Shown here: positions 1 through 8,088 of the stretch, piece by piece | How the letters are laid out: every line of letters starts with the position of its first letter | How positions within the stretch are numbered: the stretch's first letter is position 1 | Source of the DNA: SABY01 sp964593705 | GTDB lineage: Bacteria; Bacteroidota; Bacteroidia; Bacteroidales; 4484-276 | Length of the DNA: 64,000 nt | Direction of reading: 5' to 3' | Assembly: GCA_964593705.1 (NCBI GenBank) | Contig: CAZQIV010000011.1 | Location: forward strand, 1-64,000 | The notes under the pieces: model-generated | Database searches by the model: none | The model's input: the letters and a program-made list of their open reading frames with translations, nothing else | Told to the model about the DNA's origin: nothing | Translations under genes and position numbers: made by a program

Positions 1-420
1 GAAAACGAAGCGATTAAAGCGACTTTAGCGAACGAAGAGACTGGAGAGAACTAAGAGACTTGAGCGACGGAGTGTTGGAGCGATGGAGCGATGGAGTGAT
101 GAGAGGTGAGAGGACAAAGAGACTAAGCGAACAAAGAGACTGGAGAGACGGAGTGATGTGAGGGGGGAATGACTGAATGATTGAAAAACTGAATGATTGA
201 AATATGAAAAATTAGGGATGATGGCGGGATGATACGACTTAGAATCGTCCGCAGGACTTTCTAACGTCAGAAAAAAGAGGTGAGTAGTGAGCGGTGAATA
301 TTAGAGTGGTGGCGTTGGCCACATCTAAAATCTGACATCTTTCATCAGGGGGATGTCCGATGTATGATGTTACGCCCACATCTAAAATCAAACATCTTAC
401 ATCTAAAATCTGACATCAAA
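1..420. repeat. Low-complexity non-coding tract
   Basis: No gene is visible here. The first ~180 bases are degenerate reiterations of short words such as gagcgaacaaagagact and gagcgatggagtgatg. From about 310 to 420 the word acatctaaaatctgacatc recurs three to four times. A very similar tract lies at about 7250-7600, so this is a dispersed family of decayed repeats rather than unique sequence. Confidence 0.6.
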
Positions 421-453
421 ATTCAGGGCTTCACTTGAAGTGAAACCCTGAAT
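421..453. repeat. 33-bp palindromic repeat, copy 1
   Basis: This is an almost perfect palindrome with arms reading attcagggcttcactt and aagtgaaaccctgaat. It contains the stop codon and last ten codons of the minus-strand kinase gene. A second copy lies at 4869-4901. The two copies differ only at positions 12 and 22 of the 33-mer, which pair with each other (C-G here, G-C there), so the stem is preserved. It may act as a processing or termination hairpin, but there is no T-run typical of an intrinsic terminator. Confidence 0.7.
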
Positions 454-2486
454 GGAATCCTGAAAACCACCCGCGTTCCTGCTGCCTCACCAGCTTCGTT
501 TTTCAGATCAACAATATCCAACGAGATTTTTTTTCTCAGCTTTTTGTTCATTGCGTTTATACGCTGCCGCGTGATCCCGGTTGCCATGGATTTGTGGCCG
601 GAATCCTTTGCTTTTAAATTTTCCTGGGCCTGTAGGCGGCCAATGCCATTGTCTTCGATTTCAAGGATAAGGTTTTGTTTTTGAAGAAGAAAACGTACCT
701 CGATCATTCCGGTGGTTTCTTTGGCTTTGAGGCCGTGTTCGATGGCATTTTCGATAAAGGGCTGTGCCAGCATGGGCGGAATTAATGTAGCTTCCACATC
801 AATGTCATCATCAACCGAAACATTAAATTCGATCATCTCGGGGTAGCGGATTTTTTGCAGGGTCAAATAATTTTCGATGGTGTTGATCTCCGCTTCTAAA
901 GTAATGGTTTCCGCCGCCGAGCTATCAAGAATATTGCGTACCAGTTTTGAAAACCGGGCCAGGTATTTACTTGCCTTCATGGAGTCTTCGTTTATAATGG
1001 AGTTCTGGATACTGGCCAGGGAGTTGAAAATGAAGTGGGGGTTCATCTGGCTCCTGAAAAGACGTTGTTTGAGTTGGATGTTTTGCTGATTAGCTTTGAT
1101 GCGGTTTTGCCTGAAAAACAAAGTGGCAAACAAAATCAATAAAACGATGAGTGCTATAAGGCCATAGAGGAAAATGCTGTTTTGCCGGATACGGTACTGT
1201 TGCAATTCGGTTTGTTGCTCAAGCATGCCGATCTGCTGGTTTTTTCTTTCGGATTCGTAGGCAATTTCCAAACCCAGTAGCTGCTTGTTGGAGGCTACCT
1301 TGTTAAGTGTATCGGTAAAAGAATGATAAAGTTTATAATACTCGAGCCCCTTCCTTGTATTCCCTGTACTTTCCATCAGCTGGCTAAGTCTTTTATAAGA
1401 TCTGGCCAGGCACTCCTTTGCATCAATCAACAACATACTTTGAGTCATGGTTCTTTTATAGACATCCCAAAAATTCATCGGGGCTCTACGGTAAGTTTCA
1501 TCCTCAAATCCCAAACCGCTTGCATTGACTTTCAGCGCATTTTTGACAGAAAATTCATAACCTTCGATTGCTTTTTGAATTTCATTTTTTCGATAATAAT
1601 AGTCTGCTTTAAACATACTTGCCCTGTACTTACAATACATGAAAGACATATCCTCTGCTCTTTTAAGGGCAAAATCAAAATAATATATTGCACTATCCGA
1701 TTTCATATATCTGTCAAGTATGAGTCCAATATCGTAAAGCGCTTCGGTTTTCAGTGCCCTGTCGGGTATAAGGCTATCATTGAAATAAGACAATCCTTGA
1801 TGTAAAATTATTTTTGCAGAGTCCTGTTTGCCCCCAATGGCGTAAGCATAGCCCAGAGAGATTAAAACAGCACCAATACATCTGCTGTTCATTTTCTCTT
1901 CAACAGCAAGGGATAGGGCTTTTTTCAAAATTGCAATTGATGCTTTGGCATCCCGGGTATAATTATTATGATAAAACCCCATGGCATAATATGTCATTGA
2001 AAGGTCTTCCAGGTGTTGATTCTGTTTATAAATTGAAATCACTTGAGGGCCAATTGTAAATGCCTTTTCTATATTATTTGTGTACATATAGATCACGCTG
2101 ATTTGGCTCAGCGTTAAACCGAGTAGCCTCGTTTCGACAGTCCCTTTTAGCGCATCTGCAGCCTGGTTGTAAAAGTCGAATGCCGTGATATAATCGTTAT
2201 TGTAAAATGAAATTTCGGCTTTTATTTGATACCCTTTGCCTATTCCGGCCTGGTATCCAATTTCATTGGAAATGGATAAAATTTCGTCAGCCATGGGTTT
2301 ACATTGTTCAGGCTCCCACGGGGCAAGCATGTAGGCCATTTCAAACAAAATATCCACCCTGTGTTTTCCTTCGGTTTGGGGTAGTAATATTGCAAGACTA
2401 TCATACTCTGATTGAAAATCAAAAAGATCGGCAGCAAAGGCCGGGCTAAGTAAAATCAATAAAACTATTGTTGAATATTTTCTCAT
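423..2486 (-). CDS. TPR-containing LytS/YehU-type sensor histidine kinase
   Basis: Membrane sensor kinase of 687 residues. Residues 1-18 are a signal peptide. Residues ~20-400 are a TPR-like helical repeat region predicted to face the periplasm. A transmembrane helix spans ~436-458 and is followed by a short coiled linker. The His_kinase (PF06580) motif QMNPHFIFNSL places the phospho-acceptor at about His484. The ATPase domain shows the N box PFIENAIEHG (~577-586) and the G1 box DNGIGR (~613-618). Kinases of this class normally pair with LytTR regulators, and one is encoded upstream on the same strand (4008-4763). The two are separated by a GxxExxY gene and a repeat array, which is unusual for such a pair. 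The last residues and stop codon lie in a 33-bp palindromic repeat, so the native C-terminus may have been altered by repeat insertion. Confidence 0.9.
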   Translation of the reverse strand: MRKYSTIVLLILLSPAFAADLFDFQSEYDSLAILLPQTEGKHRVDILFEMAYMLAPWEPEQCKPMADEILSISNEIGYQAGIGKGYQIKAEISFYNNDYITAFDFYNQAADALKGTVETRLLGLTLSQISVIYMYTNNIEKAFTIGPQVISIYKQNQHLEDLSMTYYAMGFYHNNYTRDAKASIAILKKALSLAVEEKMNSRCIGAVLISLGYAYAIGGKQDSAKIILHQGLSYFNDSLIPDRALKTEALYDIGLILDRYMKSDSAIYYFDFALKRAEDMSFMYCKYRASMFKADYYYRKNEIQKAIEGYEFSVKNALKVNASGLGFEDETYRRAPMNFWDVYKRTMTQSMLLIDAKECLARSYKRLSQLMESTGNTRKGLEYYKLYHSFTDTLNKVASNKQLLGLEIAYESERKNQQIGMLEQQTELQQYRIRQNSIFLYGLIALIVLLILFATLFFRQNRIKANQQNIQLKQRLFRSQMNPHFIFNSLASIQNSIINEDSMKASKYLARFSKLVRNILDSSAAETITLEAEINTIENYLTLQKIRYPEMIEFNVSVDDDIDVEATLIPPMLAQPFIENAIEHGLKAKETTGMIEVRFLLQKQNLILEIEDNGIGRLQAQENLKAKDSGHKSMATGITRQRINAMNKKLRKKISLDIVDLKNEAGEAAGTRVVFRIPFRVSLQVKP

Positions 2487-2500
2487 TTTCTTTATTTTTT

Positions 2501-3457
2501 ACCGCAATGTTCCGCGATGTTATGCGCAATGTTTCGCAATGTTTTTTTTTGTTTTACTCTGCGTAACTCTGCGGTTTCTTTTTTACCGCGATGTTCCGCG
2601 ATGTTATTCGCAATGTTTCGCAATGTTTTTTATTCTTTTCTCTGCGTTACTTTGCGTTGAACTTCGCGTAACTCTGCGGTTTCTTTTTTACCGCGATGTT
2701 CCGCGATGTTATTCGCAATGTTTCGCAATGTTTTTTATTCTTTTCTCTGCGTTACTTTGCGTTGAACTTCGCGTAACTCTGCGGTTTCTTTTTTACCGCG
2801 ATGTTATGCGCAATGTTTCGCAATGTTTTTTTTTGTTTTACTCTGCGTAACTCTGCGGTTTCTTTTTTACCGCGATGTTCCGCGATGTTATGCGCAATGT
2901 TTCGCAATGTTTTTCTTATCCTTTTCTCTGCGTTACTTTGCGTTAAACTCTGCGTTACTCTGCGGTTCAGTTTTTTTACCGCAATGTCTCGCAATGTTAT
3001 GCGCAATGTTTTTTAATCTTTACTCTGCGTTACTTTGCGTTGTACTTCGCGCAACTCTGCGGTTCAGTTTTTTTACCGCAATGTCATTCGCAATGTTTCG
3101 CAATGTTTTTTTTATCCTTTCCTCTGCGTAACTCTACGTTGTACTTCGCGTAACTCTGCGGTTCAGTTTTTTTACCGCGATGTTCCGCGATGTTATGCGC
3201 AATGTTTCGCAATGTTTTTTTATTTTCCTCTGCGTAACTCTGCGGTTTCTTTTTTACCGCGATGTTCCGCGATGTTATTCGCAATGTTTCGCAATGTTTT
3301 TTATTCTTTTCTCTGCGTTACTTTGCGCCATACTTCGCGTAACTCTGCGGTTTCTTTTTTACCGCGATGTTCCGCGATGTTATGCGCAATGTTTCGCAAT
3401 GTTTTTTTATTTTCCTCTGCGTAACTCTGCGTTGTACTTCGCGTAACTTTGCGGTTA
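2501..3457. repeat. Tandem array of imperfect 74-109 bp repeats
   Basis: Ten direct units begin with accgc[a/g]atgtt at 2501, 2585, 2690, 2795, 2869, 2978, 3075, 3174, 3256 and 3361, with lengths 84, 105, 105, 74, 109, 97, 99, 82, 105 and ~97. Each unit has a first half of 3-4 copies of cgcRatgtt at 10-12 bp spacing, a T-rich centre, and a second half of reiterated ctctgcgtaa ending in ctctgcggtt. Units 2 and 3 are identical over 105 bp, so expansion is recent. Open frames through the array on both strands encode only repetitive peptides and are not genes. One more unit lies on the other side of the GxxExxY gene (3885-4006) in the same orientation. Confidence 0.9.
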
Positions 3458-3469
3458 GTTCAATGGTTT

Positions 3470-3847
3470 TTATAATTTATTCGCTATCCTGCGAATTCCA
3501 TCCTTCATACTTTTGACATTGAAATTTAGTAACATGCCTAATTTGCACCCGGAAAGTTTCAGGTAAGTTAAAATCTGTGCCAGGTGAATATCGTTTAGTG
3601 CCTCTACAGCTTTTAATTCAATAACCACTTTCGACTCCACCAAAATGTCAATCCGGTATCCTACTTCCAAATGCACGTCTTCATAAATCAGGGGTAATGC
3701 TTTTTCCTTTTCTACAAATAATCCGATTTTCTTCAATTCGTAGGCCAGCACGGCCTGATAAGAACTTTCAAGAAGTCCCGGGCCTAAAGCAGTATGTACT
3801 TTATATGCAGCAGTAAGGATTTTGTAACTAATCTGATTTTCTGTCAT
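3470..3847 (-). CDS. GxxExxY family protein (PD-(D/E)XK nuclease-like)
   Basis: A protein of 125 residues of the GxxExxY family (TIGR04256/PF13366). The signature GLLESSY gives Gly24, Glu27 and Tyr30. A downstream RIDILVESKVVIELKA segment supplies Asp67 and Glu77-x-Lys79, the arrangement expected of a PD-(D/E)XK fold active site. Length is normal for the family and the gene looks intact. It starts ~38 bp from one repeat unit (3885-4006) and ends ~13 bp from the ten-unit array (2501-3457), so it is embedded in the repeats, within the interval separating a LytTR regulator from its likely kinase. Biological function is not established for the family; a nuclease acting on the flanking repeats is only a hypothesis. 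Confidence 0.9.
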   Translation of the reverse strand: MTENQISYKILTAAYKVHTALGPGLLESSYQAVLAYELKKIGLFVEKEKALPLIYEDVHLEVGYRIDILVESKVVIELKAVEALNDIHLAQILTYLKLSGCKLGMLLNFNVKSMKDGIRRIANKL

Positions 3848-3884
3848 AATTCAAAGTTTAATGCTATTTTTTACTCTTTTATTA

Positions 3885-4006
3885 ACCGCAATGTCTCGCA
3901 ATGTTATGCGCAATGTTCCGCAATGTATAGCGCGATGTTTCGCAATGTTTCTTTTTATTTTACTCTGCGTGACTTTGTGCCGTACTTTGCGTAACTCTGC
4001 GGTTAA
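3885..4006. repeat. Single outlying unit of the GxxExxY-flanking repeat
   Basis: This ~122 bp unit has the same composition as the array at 2501-3457: five cgcRatgtt-type words at the start (one expanded by gtatagc) and ctctgcg/tttgtgc/tttgcg words ending in ctctgcggtt. It has the same orientation as the array. It touches the stop codon of the LytTR regulator gene at 4008 and lies directly upstream of the GxxExxY start codon at 3847. Confidence 0.85.
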
Positions 4007-4007
4007 T

Positions 4008-4763
4008 CTACGCCCCGGCAAGCCTTTCGAACATCTCCATCAATTCTTCACGCTTTCGCGAAGCCACCGGAACCTTTATTTCATTTTCAAGCACCACATA
4101 GCCTCCATCCGCCTTTTCAAAGCGTTCGATGTGGCGAATATTAATCAGGAATGATTTGTGAACCCTGTAAAATCCTGCGTCTTTTAACAGTTCATCATAA
4201 TCCTTCAGTACGTTTGAAACAAGGATCTTTTTCCCGTTCAATAAATGAATAGCGCAGTAACTTCCTTCGGATTCGCAATAATTGATGTTGCGGGTTTTTA
4301 CAAGATGAACATTATCCATTGTTTTAAGGATGATCTTCCTATTGGCCTTATCCTGCGAAAGAATGTTCTCTTCGAGGGCGCCAAGTTGGGTGTTGAAATC
4401 TTTTTGCATCACACTTTCCACTTTGTTTACCGCTTCGGTGAGCTCGTCCGGGTCAACCGGTTTTAGCAGATAGTCGATGGCACTGAATTTAAAAGCTTTG
4501 ATGGCATACTGGTTGTAGGCGGTAATAAATATCACCTTAAAATCGACAGGTTGCAGTTGTTTCAGCAAATCGAAACCGGTACCATCTTTCATTTTAATGT
4601 CGAGCAGGATCAGGTCGGGATGGAGATTTCCGATTTTTTCCACACCGCTTTTCACACTATCGGCTGTTGCCACCATTTTAATATTTGGGCAAAAGCTGCC
4701 AACCATTTTTTCAAGGGTCTGGCGCATGTGCGCTTCATCGTCGATGATGATGGTACGAAGCAT
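4008..4763 (-). CDS. LytTR-family response regulator
   Basis: Response regulator of 251 residues. The receiver domain starts MLRTIIIDDEAH with acidic Asp8/Asp9/Glu10 and has phospho-acceptor Asp55 in LLDIKMKDG. The C-terminal half (~150-250) is a LytTR DNA-binding domain with typical VSNVLKDYDELL and FYRVHKSFLINIRHIERF stretches. The start at 4763 is chosen because the receiver fold begins there and a -7-like TATCTTTA lies just upstream; an ATG at 4796 would add 11 residues. The likely partner kinase is encoded at 423-2486, beyond the GxxExxY/repeat insertion. LytTR regulators bind pairs of ~9 bp direct repeats, and a good candidate site is at 31092-31121 in this window. Confidence 0.92.
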   Translation of the reverse strand: MLRTIIIDDEAHMRQTLEKMVGSFCPNIKMVATADSVKSGVEKIGNLHPDLILLDIKMKDGTGFDLLKQLQPVDFKVIFITAYNQYAIKAFKFSAIDYLLKPVDPDELTEAVNKVESVMQKDFNTQLGALEENILSQDKANRKIILKTMDNVHLVKTRNINYCESEGSYCAIHLLNGKKILVSNVLKDYDELLKDAGFYRVHKSFLINIRHIERFEKADGGYVVLENEIKVPVASRKREELMEMFERLAGA

Positions 4764-4783
4764 ATTCAATTCCGATTTTTTGC

Positions 4784-4791
4784 TAAAGATA
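4784..4791 (-). promoter_or_regulatory. Possible -7 element for the LytTR regulator
   Basis: The minus strand reads TATCTTTA, one base off the Bacteroidota -7 consensus TAnnTTTG. It lies ~21 bases upstream of the proposed start at 4763 and downstream of the alternative ATG at 4796. No clear -33 box is seen. Confidence 0.35.
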
Positions 4792-4868
4792 AACATTATG
4801 GACCAAATTTCAATTTTAGGTGTAAATGGCTAAATTTAGAATGTAAATTCAGGGCGTGATTTGAATGA

Positions 4869-4901
4869 ATTCAGGGCTTGACTTGAAGTCAAACCCTGAA
4901 T
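4869..4901. repeat. 33-bp palindromic repeat, copy 2
   Basis: Second copy of the palindrome at 421-453, with arms attcagggcttgactt and aagtcaaaccctgaat. It lies 13 bp downstream of the minus-strand esterase gene. A decayed partial copy starts at 4847 (attcagggcgtgattt). The paired C/G to G/C difference from copy 1 keeps the stem intact. Confidence 0.7.
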
Positions 4902-4914
4902 AGGGGTGTGTGCT

Positions 4915-7116
4915 TTATTGCTTAATTATTTTCCTTACAATTACCCGGTCTCCTAATTGCACTTTGCAGAAATAAACTCCCCGTGATAGTTCGGCCAGGT
5001 TTAAATAATAGGCATGTTCGCCTGGCGATTCCGCTTTATATTTCCAGTTTTTAGTGCAAATGCCTGTAACATTATAAATGCAAATTTCAATCGTTGCCGA
5101 AGTTGATAGATGCAGACTAAGCATAGCATAATCATTCATTGGATTTGGTGAAATGTTTAATCCATGATGGATCGTTCTGTTTTCCACATATGGTATTACA
5201 TCGCATGAGTCTTGTACTTCATCGGGGCTGTTGCAGCCGGGGGCGTTGTTGTAAATTTCCATCAGACCAGTTGGGCTGGACAGGTATTCGCAAATACTAT
5301 GCACATGACAGGTTGATAGTAAACTGTTTTCAATAATACATAAATTTACAATGGATTCGGCAGCGATATTTTCAAGCCCGGATAGCGAAGTCAGGGCTTG
5401 GTTTCCTGTTTCTAAGCCACCGATATATAGGTTTCCGCCGATGGAAGATAAACCCTCCAATCCGGACAGGGAGGTCAGGGCAGCATTTTGTTGTATCCAC
5501 AGGTCTCCACCGATAGAGGTCAGATTCTCTAATCCGGTCAGTGAGGTCAGGGCAGCGTTTTGTTGTATCCACACGTCTCCACCGATAGAGGTCAGATACT
5601 CTAATCCGGTCAGTGAGGTCAGGGCAGAGTTTTGGCCTATCGAAAGGACGCCGCCAATAGAAGCCAGACTATCCAATCCAGACAAAGAGGCCAGGGCATC
5701 GTTGGTTTCTATCCATAGACTTTCGCCGATTGAATCCACACCCTCCAATCCGTAAAGTGAGGGCAGGGCAGTGTTAGCATATATCGTAAGACTTCCTCCG
5801 ATAGAAGTCAGATTCTCCAACCCAGAGAGTGAGGTCAGGGCAATGTTGTCCACTATCTCAAGTTCTCCACCGATGGAAGCCAAATTCTCCAACCCGAAGA
5901 GTGAGGTCAGGGCATAGTCTGTGTGTATCAAAAGTTCGCCGCCAATGGAAGTCAGTACACTTAAACCGTTCAGGTTAGTTATGTCAATTCCATCAATTTC
6001 AACATCCCCTTCAATCTCTGTACAATTGGGATGGTTTATCTGGAAATTATCGATTTGTTCCTGCGTGCTAAAAGTGATTCCCTGGGGCAGGCATGAGTTT
6101 GGTAGAGTTTCCGGCGGTGATAACAAGGAATCCATAAATATCAATGCCCTTTCCTTAAACCCAGCCGGCATTACATGCCCACCGGTATGGTCGTAAAACT
6201 CGTAGGGAAGCCCCAGCATTTCAAGGGAATCTTTAAACGCGATATGGCAGGGATAAATGCTTTCATCTCCACTTCCACAACCAAAAAATATCCCTACACT
6301 GTCCTCAGGGTATAATTGATGCATTAAATGGTCGATGCTATTGATTTTTGCTTTCATCAAAATGGTATCAATATAATCCCCGTTTTCATCCAGGGGAAAC
6401 TCTACGATTGGCGGATTGATATAGGTTTGCGGGGTATTCAGGTTGGGGGCAAAAGCACCAAAAACCAGAAACATAAACATGGTTGTTGAAGCTGAACCGG
6501 AATTATCGTAATCGTAAAAGAAAGGCGGCCCGGGTTGATTTTGCTGGAGGACATGCAGGCGTGTTGAATCCAATACTACTTCCGTCAGATTTAGTATCTG
6601 AGAGGCTGCTGCGGCCAAAACCCTGAACTTATCTTTATGCAAAATCCCAAACCTGAACGTACCATATCCTCCCATGGATATGCCCAATAAGGCCCTGTGG
6701 TCGCGTGAAGGATAAGCCCGGAATGAAGATTCAAGCCATTTGGTCAGGTCGTTTATCATATAATCCTCGTAGTCGCCCCAAATAATCGAATTCATATACA
6801 TCGAACCATCAAAAGGATCGGGGCTGTTGTCGGCACCAACCATAATTACCGGTTCAATGATGCCATTATTTATCAGCGATTCCATCCAGCTCATCATTTC
6901 ATTCATTCCGTTCTGACTACCAAACCAGCCATGCAGGTAATAGATTACGGAATAATACGTGTCGGGGTTTTCATCGTATCCCGGTGGAAAATAAATATCC
7001 ACCATCTTGGTTTCCTGGAGCGCCTCACTGTAAAAAGAGGTGTCGATGTGGTTGATCTGTGCAAACAGCAGATTTGCTGTTAAAATGATTGTTGTTAAAA
7101 TTGTAAGTTTTTTCAT
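4915..7116 (-). CDS. Secreted esterase with leucine-rich repeats and T9SS sorting domain
   Basis: A protein of 733 residues with three parts. After a signal peptide (1-19), residues ~25-340 are an esterase-D-like alpha/beta hydrolase (PF00756), with the oxyanion region YYLHGWFGS, nucleophile elbow GISMGG (Ser147) and a plausible catalytic His in a DHTGGHVMPAG stretch. Residues ~365-600 contain about nine ~24-residue repeats of the form LTSLSGLENLTSIGG.L.I..N, a beta-solenoid leucine-rich-repeat type related to receptor L domains. The last ~80 residues (ISPNPMNDYAML...) are a T9SS type A sorting domain. It should be exported and anchored or released at the cell surface. The start at 7116 gives a proper signal peptide; an upstream ATG at 7146 does not. 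The substrate cannot be told; acyl or feruloyl esters of polysaccharides are common for the family. Confidence 0.88.
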   Translation of the reverse strand: MKKLTILTTIILTANLLFAQINHIDTSFYSEALQETKMVDIYFPPGYDENPDTYYSVIYYLHGWFGSQNGMNEMMSWMESLINNGIIEPVIMVGADNSPDPFDGSMYMNSIIWGDYEDYMINDLTKWLESSFRAYPSRDHRALLGISMGGYGTFRFGILHKDKFRVLAAAASQILNLTEVVLDSTRLHVLQQNQPGPPFFYDYDNSGSASTTMFMFLVFGAFAPNLNTPQTYINPPIVEFPLDENGDYIDTILMKAKINSIDHLMHQLYPEDSVGIFFGCGSGDESIYPCHIAFKDSLEMLGLPYEFYDHTGGHVMPAGFKERALIFMDSLLSPPETLPNSCLPQGITFSTQEQIDNFQINHPNCTEIEGDVEIDGIDITNLNGLSVLTSIGGELLIHTDYALTSLFGLENLASIGGELEIVDNIALTSLSGLENLTSIGGSLTIYANTALPSLYGLEGVDSIGESLWIETNDALASLSGLDSLASIGGVLSIGQNSALTSLTGLEYLTSIGGDVWIQQNAALTSLTGLENLTSIGGDLWIQQNAALTSLSGLEGLSSIGGNLYIGGLETGNQALTSLSGLENIAAESIVNLCIIENSLLSTCHVHSICEYLSSPTGLMEIYNNAPGCNSPDEVQDSCDVIPYVENRTIHHGLNISPNPMNDYAMLSLHLSTSATIEICIYNVTGICTKNWKYKAESPGEHAYYLNLAELSRGVYFCKVQLGDRVIVRKIIKQ

Positions 7117-7169
7117 AATATTTATTTTGATGGGTTTTATAACCATAAAGATACAACATGCGGAAGGGG

Positions 7170-7637
7170 AATATGAAGAAGATGTATGAACGCCGGGTTC
7201 TAATTGATAAACGCCCGGGTTGGGTTAGTTAACGCCGGGGAAGTGAGGTGGAAATGAGAAATGAGAGAGAGACGTAATGGAGTGTTAGGAAAGATAAAAT
7301 AAGGCCGGCAGCGAATTGTCCTTCGAGGCTTTAGAGTCCTTACAGTCCTTAGAGTTTGAAGGAAGATTGGAGAGATGGAGTGGTGGAGAGATGAGCGGGG
7401 AGAGAACAAAGGGACTTTAGCGAACGAAGAGAACAAAGGAACTTTAGCGAACGAAGAGATCCCCCGACTTTCCATCGTCCGCAGGACATGGAAACGTCTA
7501 AAAGGGAGAGGTGAGTGATGAGTGGTGAGAGAACTAAGCGAACTAAGCGACTTTAGAGACTTGAGGGACTTGAGGGAGTGAGGGACTTTAGAGAACTAAG
7601 CAATAAAGAATAATCGAATTAATGACACATTAAATTT
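7170..7637. repeat. Low-complexity intergenic tract
   Basis: No convincing gene. Contains decayed copies of words also found at 1-180 (ggagagatggagtg; two copies of actttagcgaacgaagaga at ~7412 and ~7441) and a short hairpin region around cgtccgcaggac also present near 247. A frame on the minus strand across this region encodes only repetitive Ser/Leu-rich peptide and is rejected. Confidence 0.5.
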
Positions 7638-7956
7638 GGTTCTACTACCATTTTTGTGGATGTAAATAATGGCTATCACTTTAAGCAGATTTCTCACCGC
7701 CAATTGGCGGTTCGAAAAGACAAGGCTATAACTCTGCAAGGGGTGGATGAAAGTGGGCGCTTCGCGCCCACTTTCATCCACCCCAACAAACCCGCTAAAG
7801 CCCTGTCATTTCGAAGGAGCTTGCAGCCTGCCCCGACCATTCGGGGACTGAGACCTGCCTCGCCTTTTGGTTAGGCCACCTGCAGGCGGCAAGGCGGGAA
7901 TCTATTTTACTACTCATGATTAATATTTTACTTTCCACTAAATTCGCAGTAGTACC
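7638..7956. mobile_element. Family A MITE-like element, copy 1
   Basis: Non-coding 319 bp element. Its left end is GGTTCTACTACC and its right end, read inward, is GGTACTACTGCG, an imperfect terminal inverted repeat. Near-matching AT-rich flanks (ttaaatt) suggest a 6-7 bp target duplication. The core has a perfect hairpin at 7740-7784 with 21-bp arms and a TTC loop, beginning ggggtggatgaaag. Bases ~7824-7898 are an extra palindromic insert absent from copy 2 at 27144-27393. No transposase is encoded, so it would depend on one elsewhere. Confidence 0.75.
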
Positions 7957-8061
7957 TTAAATTACGACAATAATATTGTAACTCATTGATTTGTAATTTA
8001 CAGATCAGAAGTTCTGGAATTTCGAGAATACTATCATACTTCACCGCACGTTGAATTCCCG

Positions 8062-8069
8062 TACTTTTG
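8062..8069 (+). promoter_or_regulatory. -7 promoter element of aspartokinase
   Basis: TACTTTTG matches the Bacteroidota -7 consensus TAnnTTTG and lies 19 bases before the start codon at 8089. No convincing -33 TTG is seen at the usual spacing. Confidence 0.55.
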
Positions 8070-8088
8070 CAGCATAAACCATTACATA

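Noticed and set aside
1323..1805. 160-residue plus-strand frame inside the LytS-type kinase gene
   Set aside because: Fully antisense to a well-supported kinase gene and without recognisable features.
2539..3446. Long open frames on both strands across the repeat array, encoding repetitive Phe/Leu/Cys-rich or Lys/Arg-rich peptides
   Set aside because: They follow the repeat period, occur in several frames and both strands at once, and have no protein-like composition or start context; they are by-products of the repeat.
2501..3457. Possible CRISPR array
   Set aside because: Unit length varies from 74 to 109 bp, there are no unique spacers between conserved repeats, two units are identical throughout, and no cas genes are near.
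5351..5755. 134-residue open frame opposite the leucine-rich repeats of the esterase gene
   Set aside because: It is the antisense reading of a periodic coding sequence; its repeats mirror those of the real protein.
7200..7475. 91-residue open frame on the minus strand
   Set aside because: Composed of low-complexity repeats shared with other non-coding tracts; no domain or signal.
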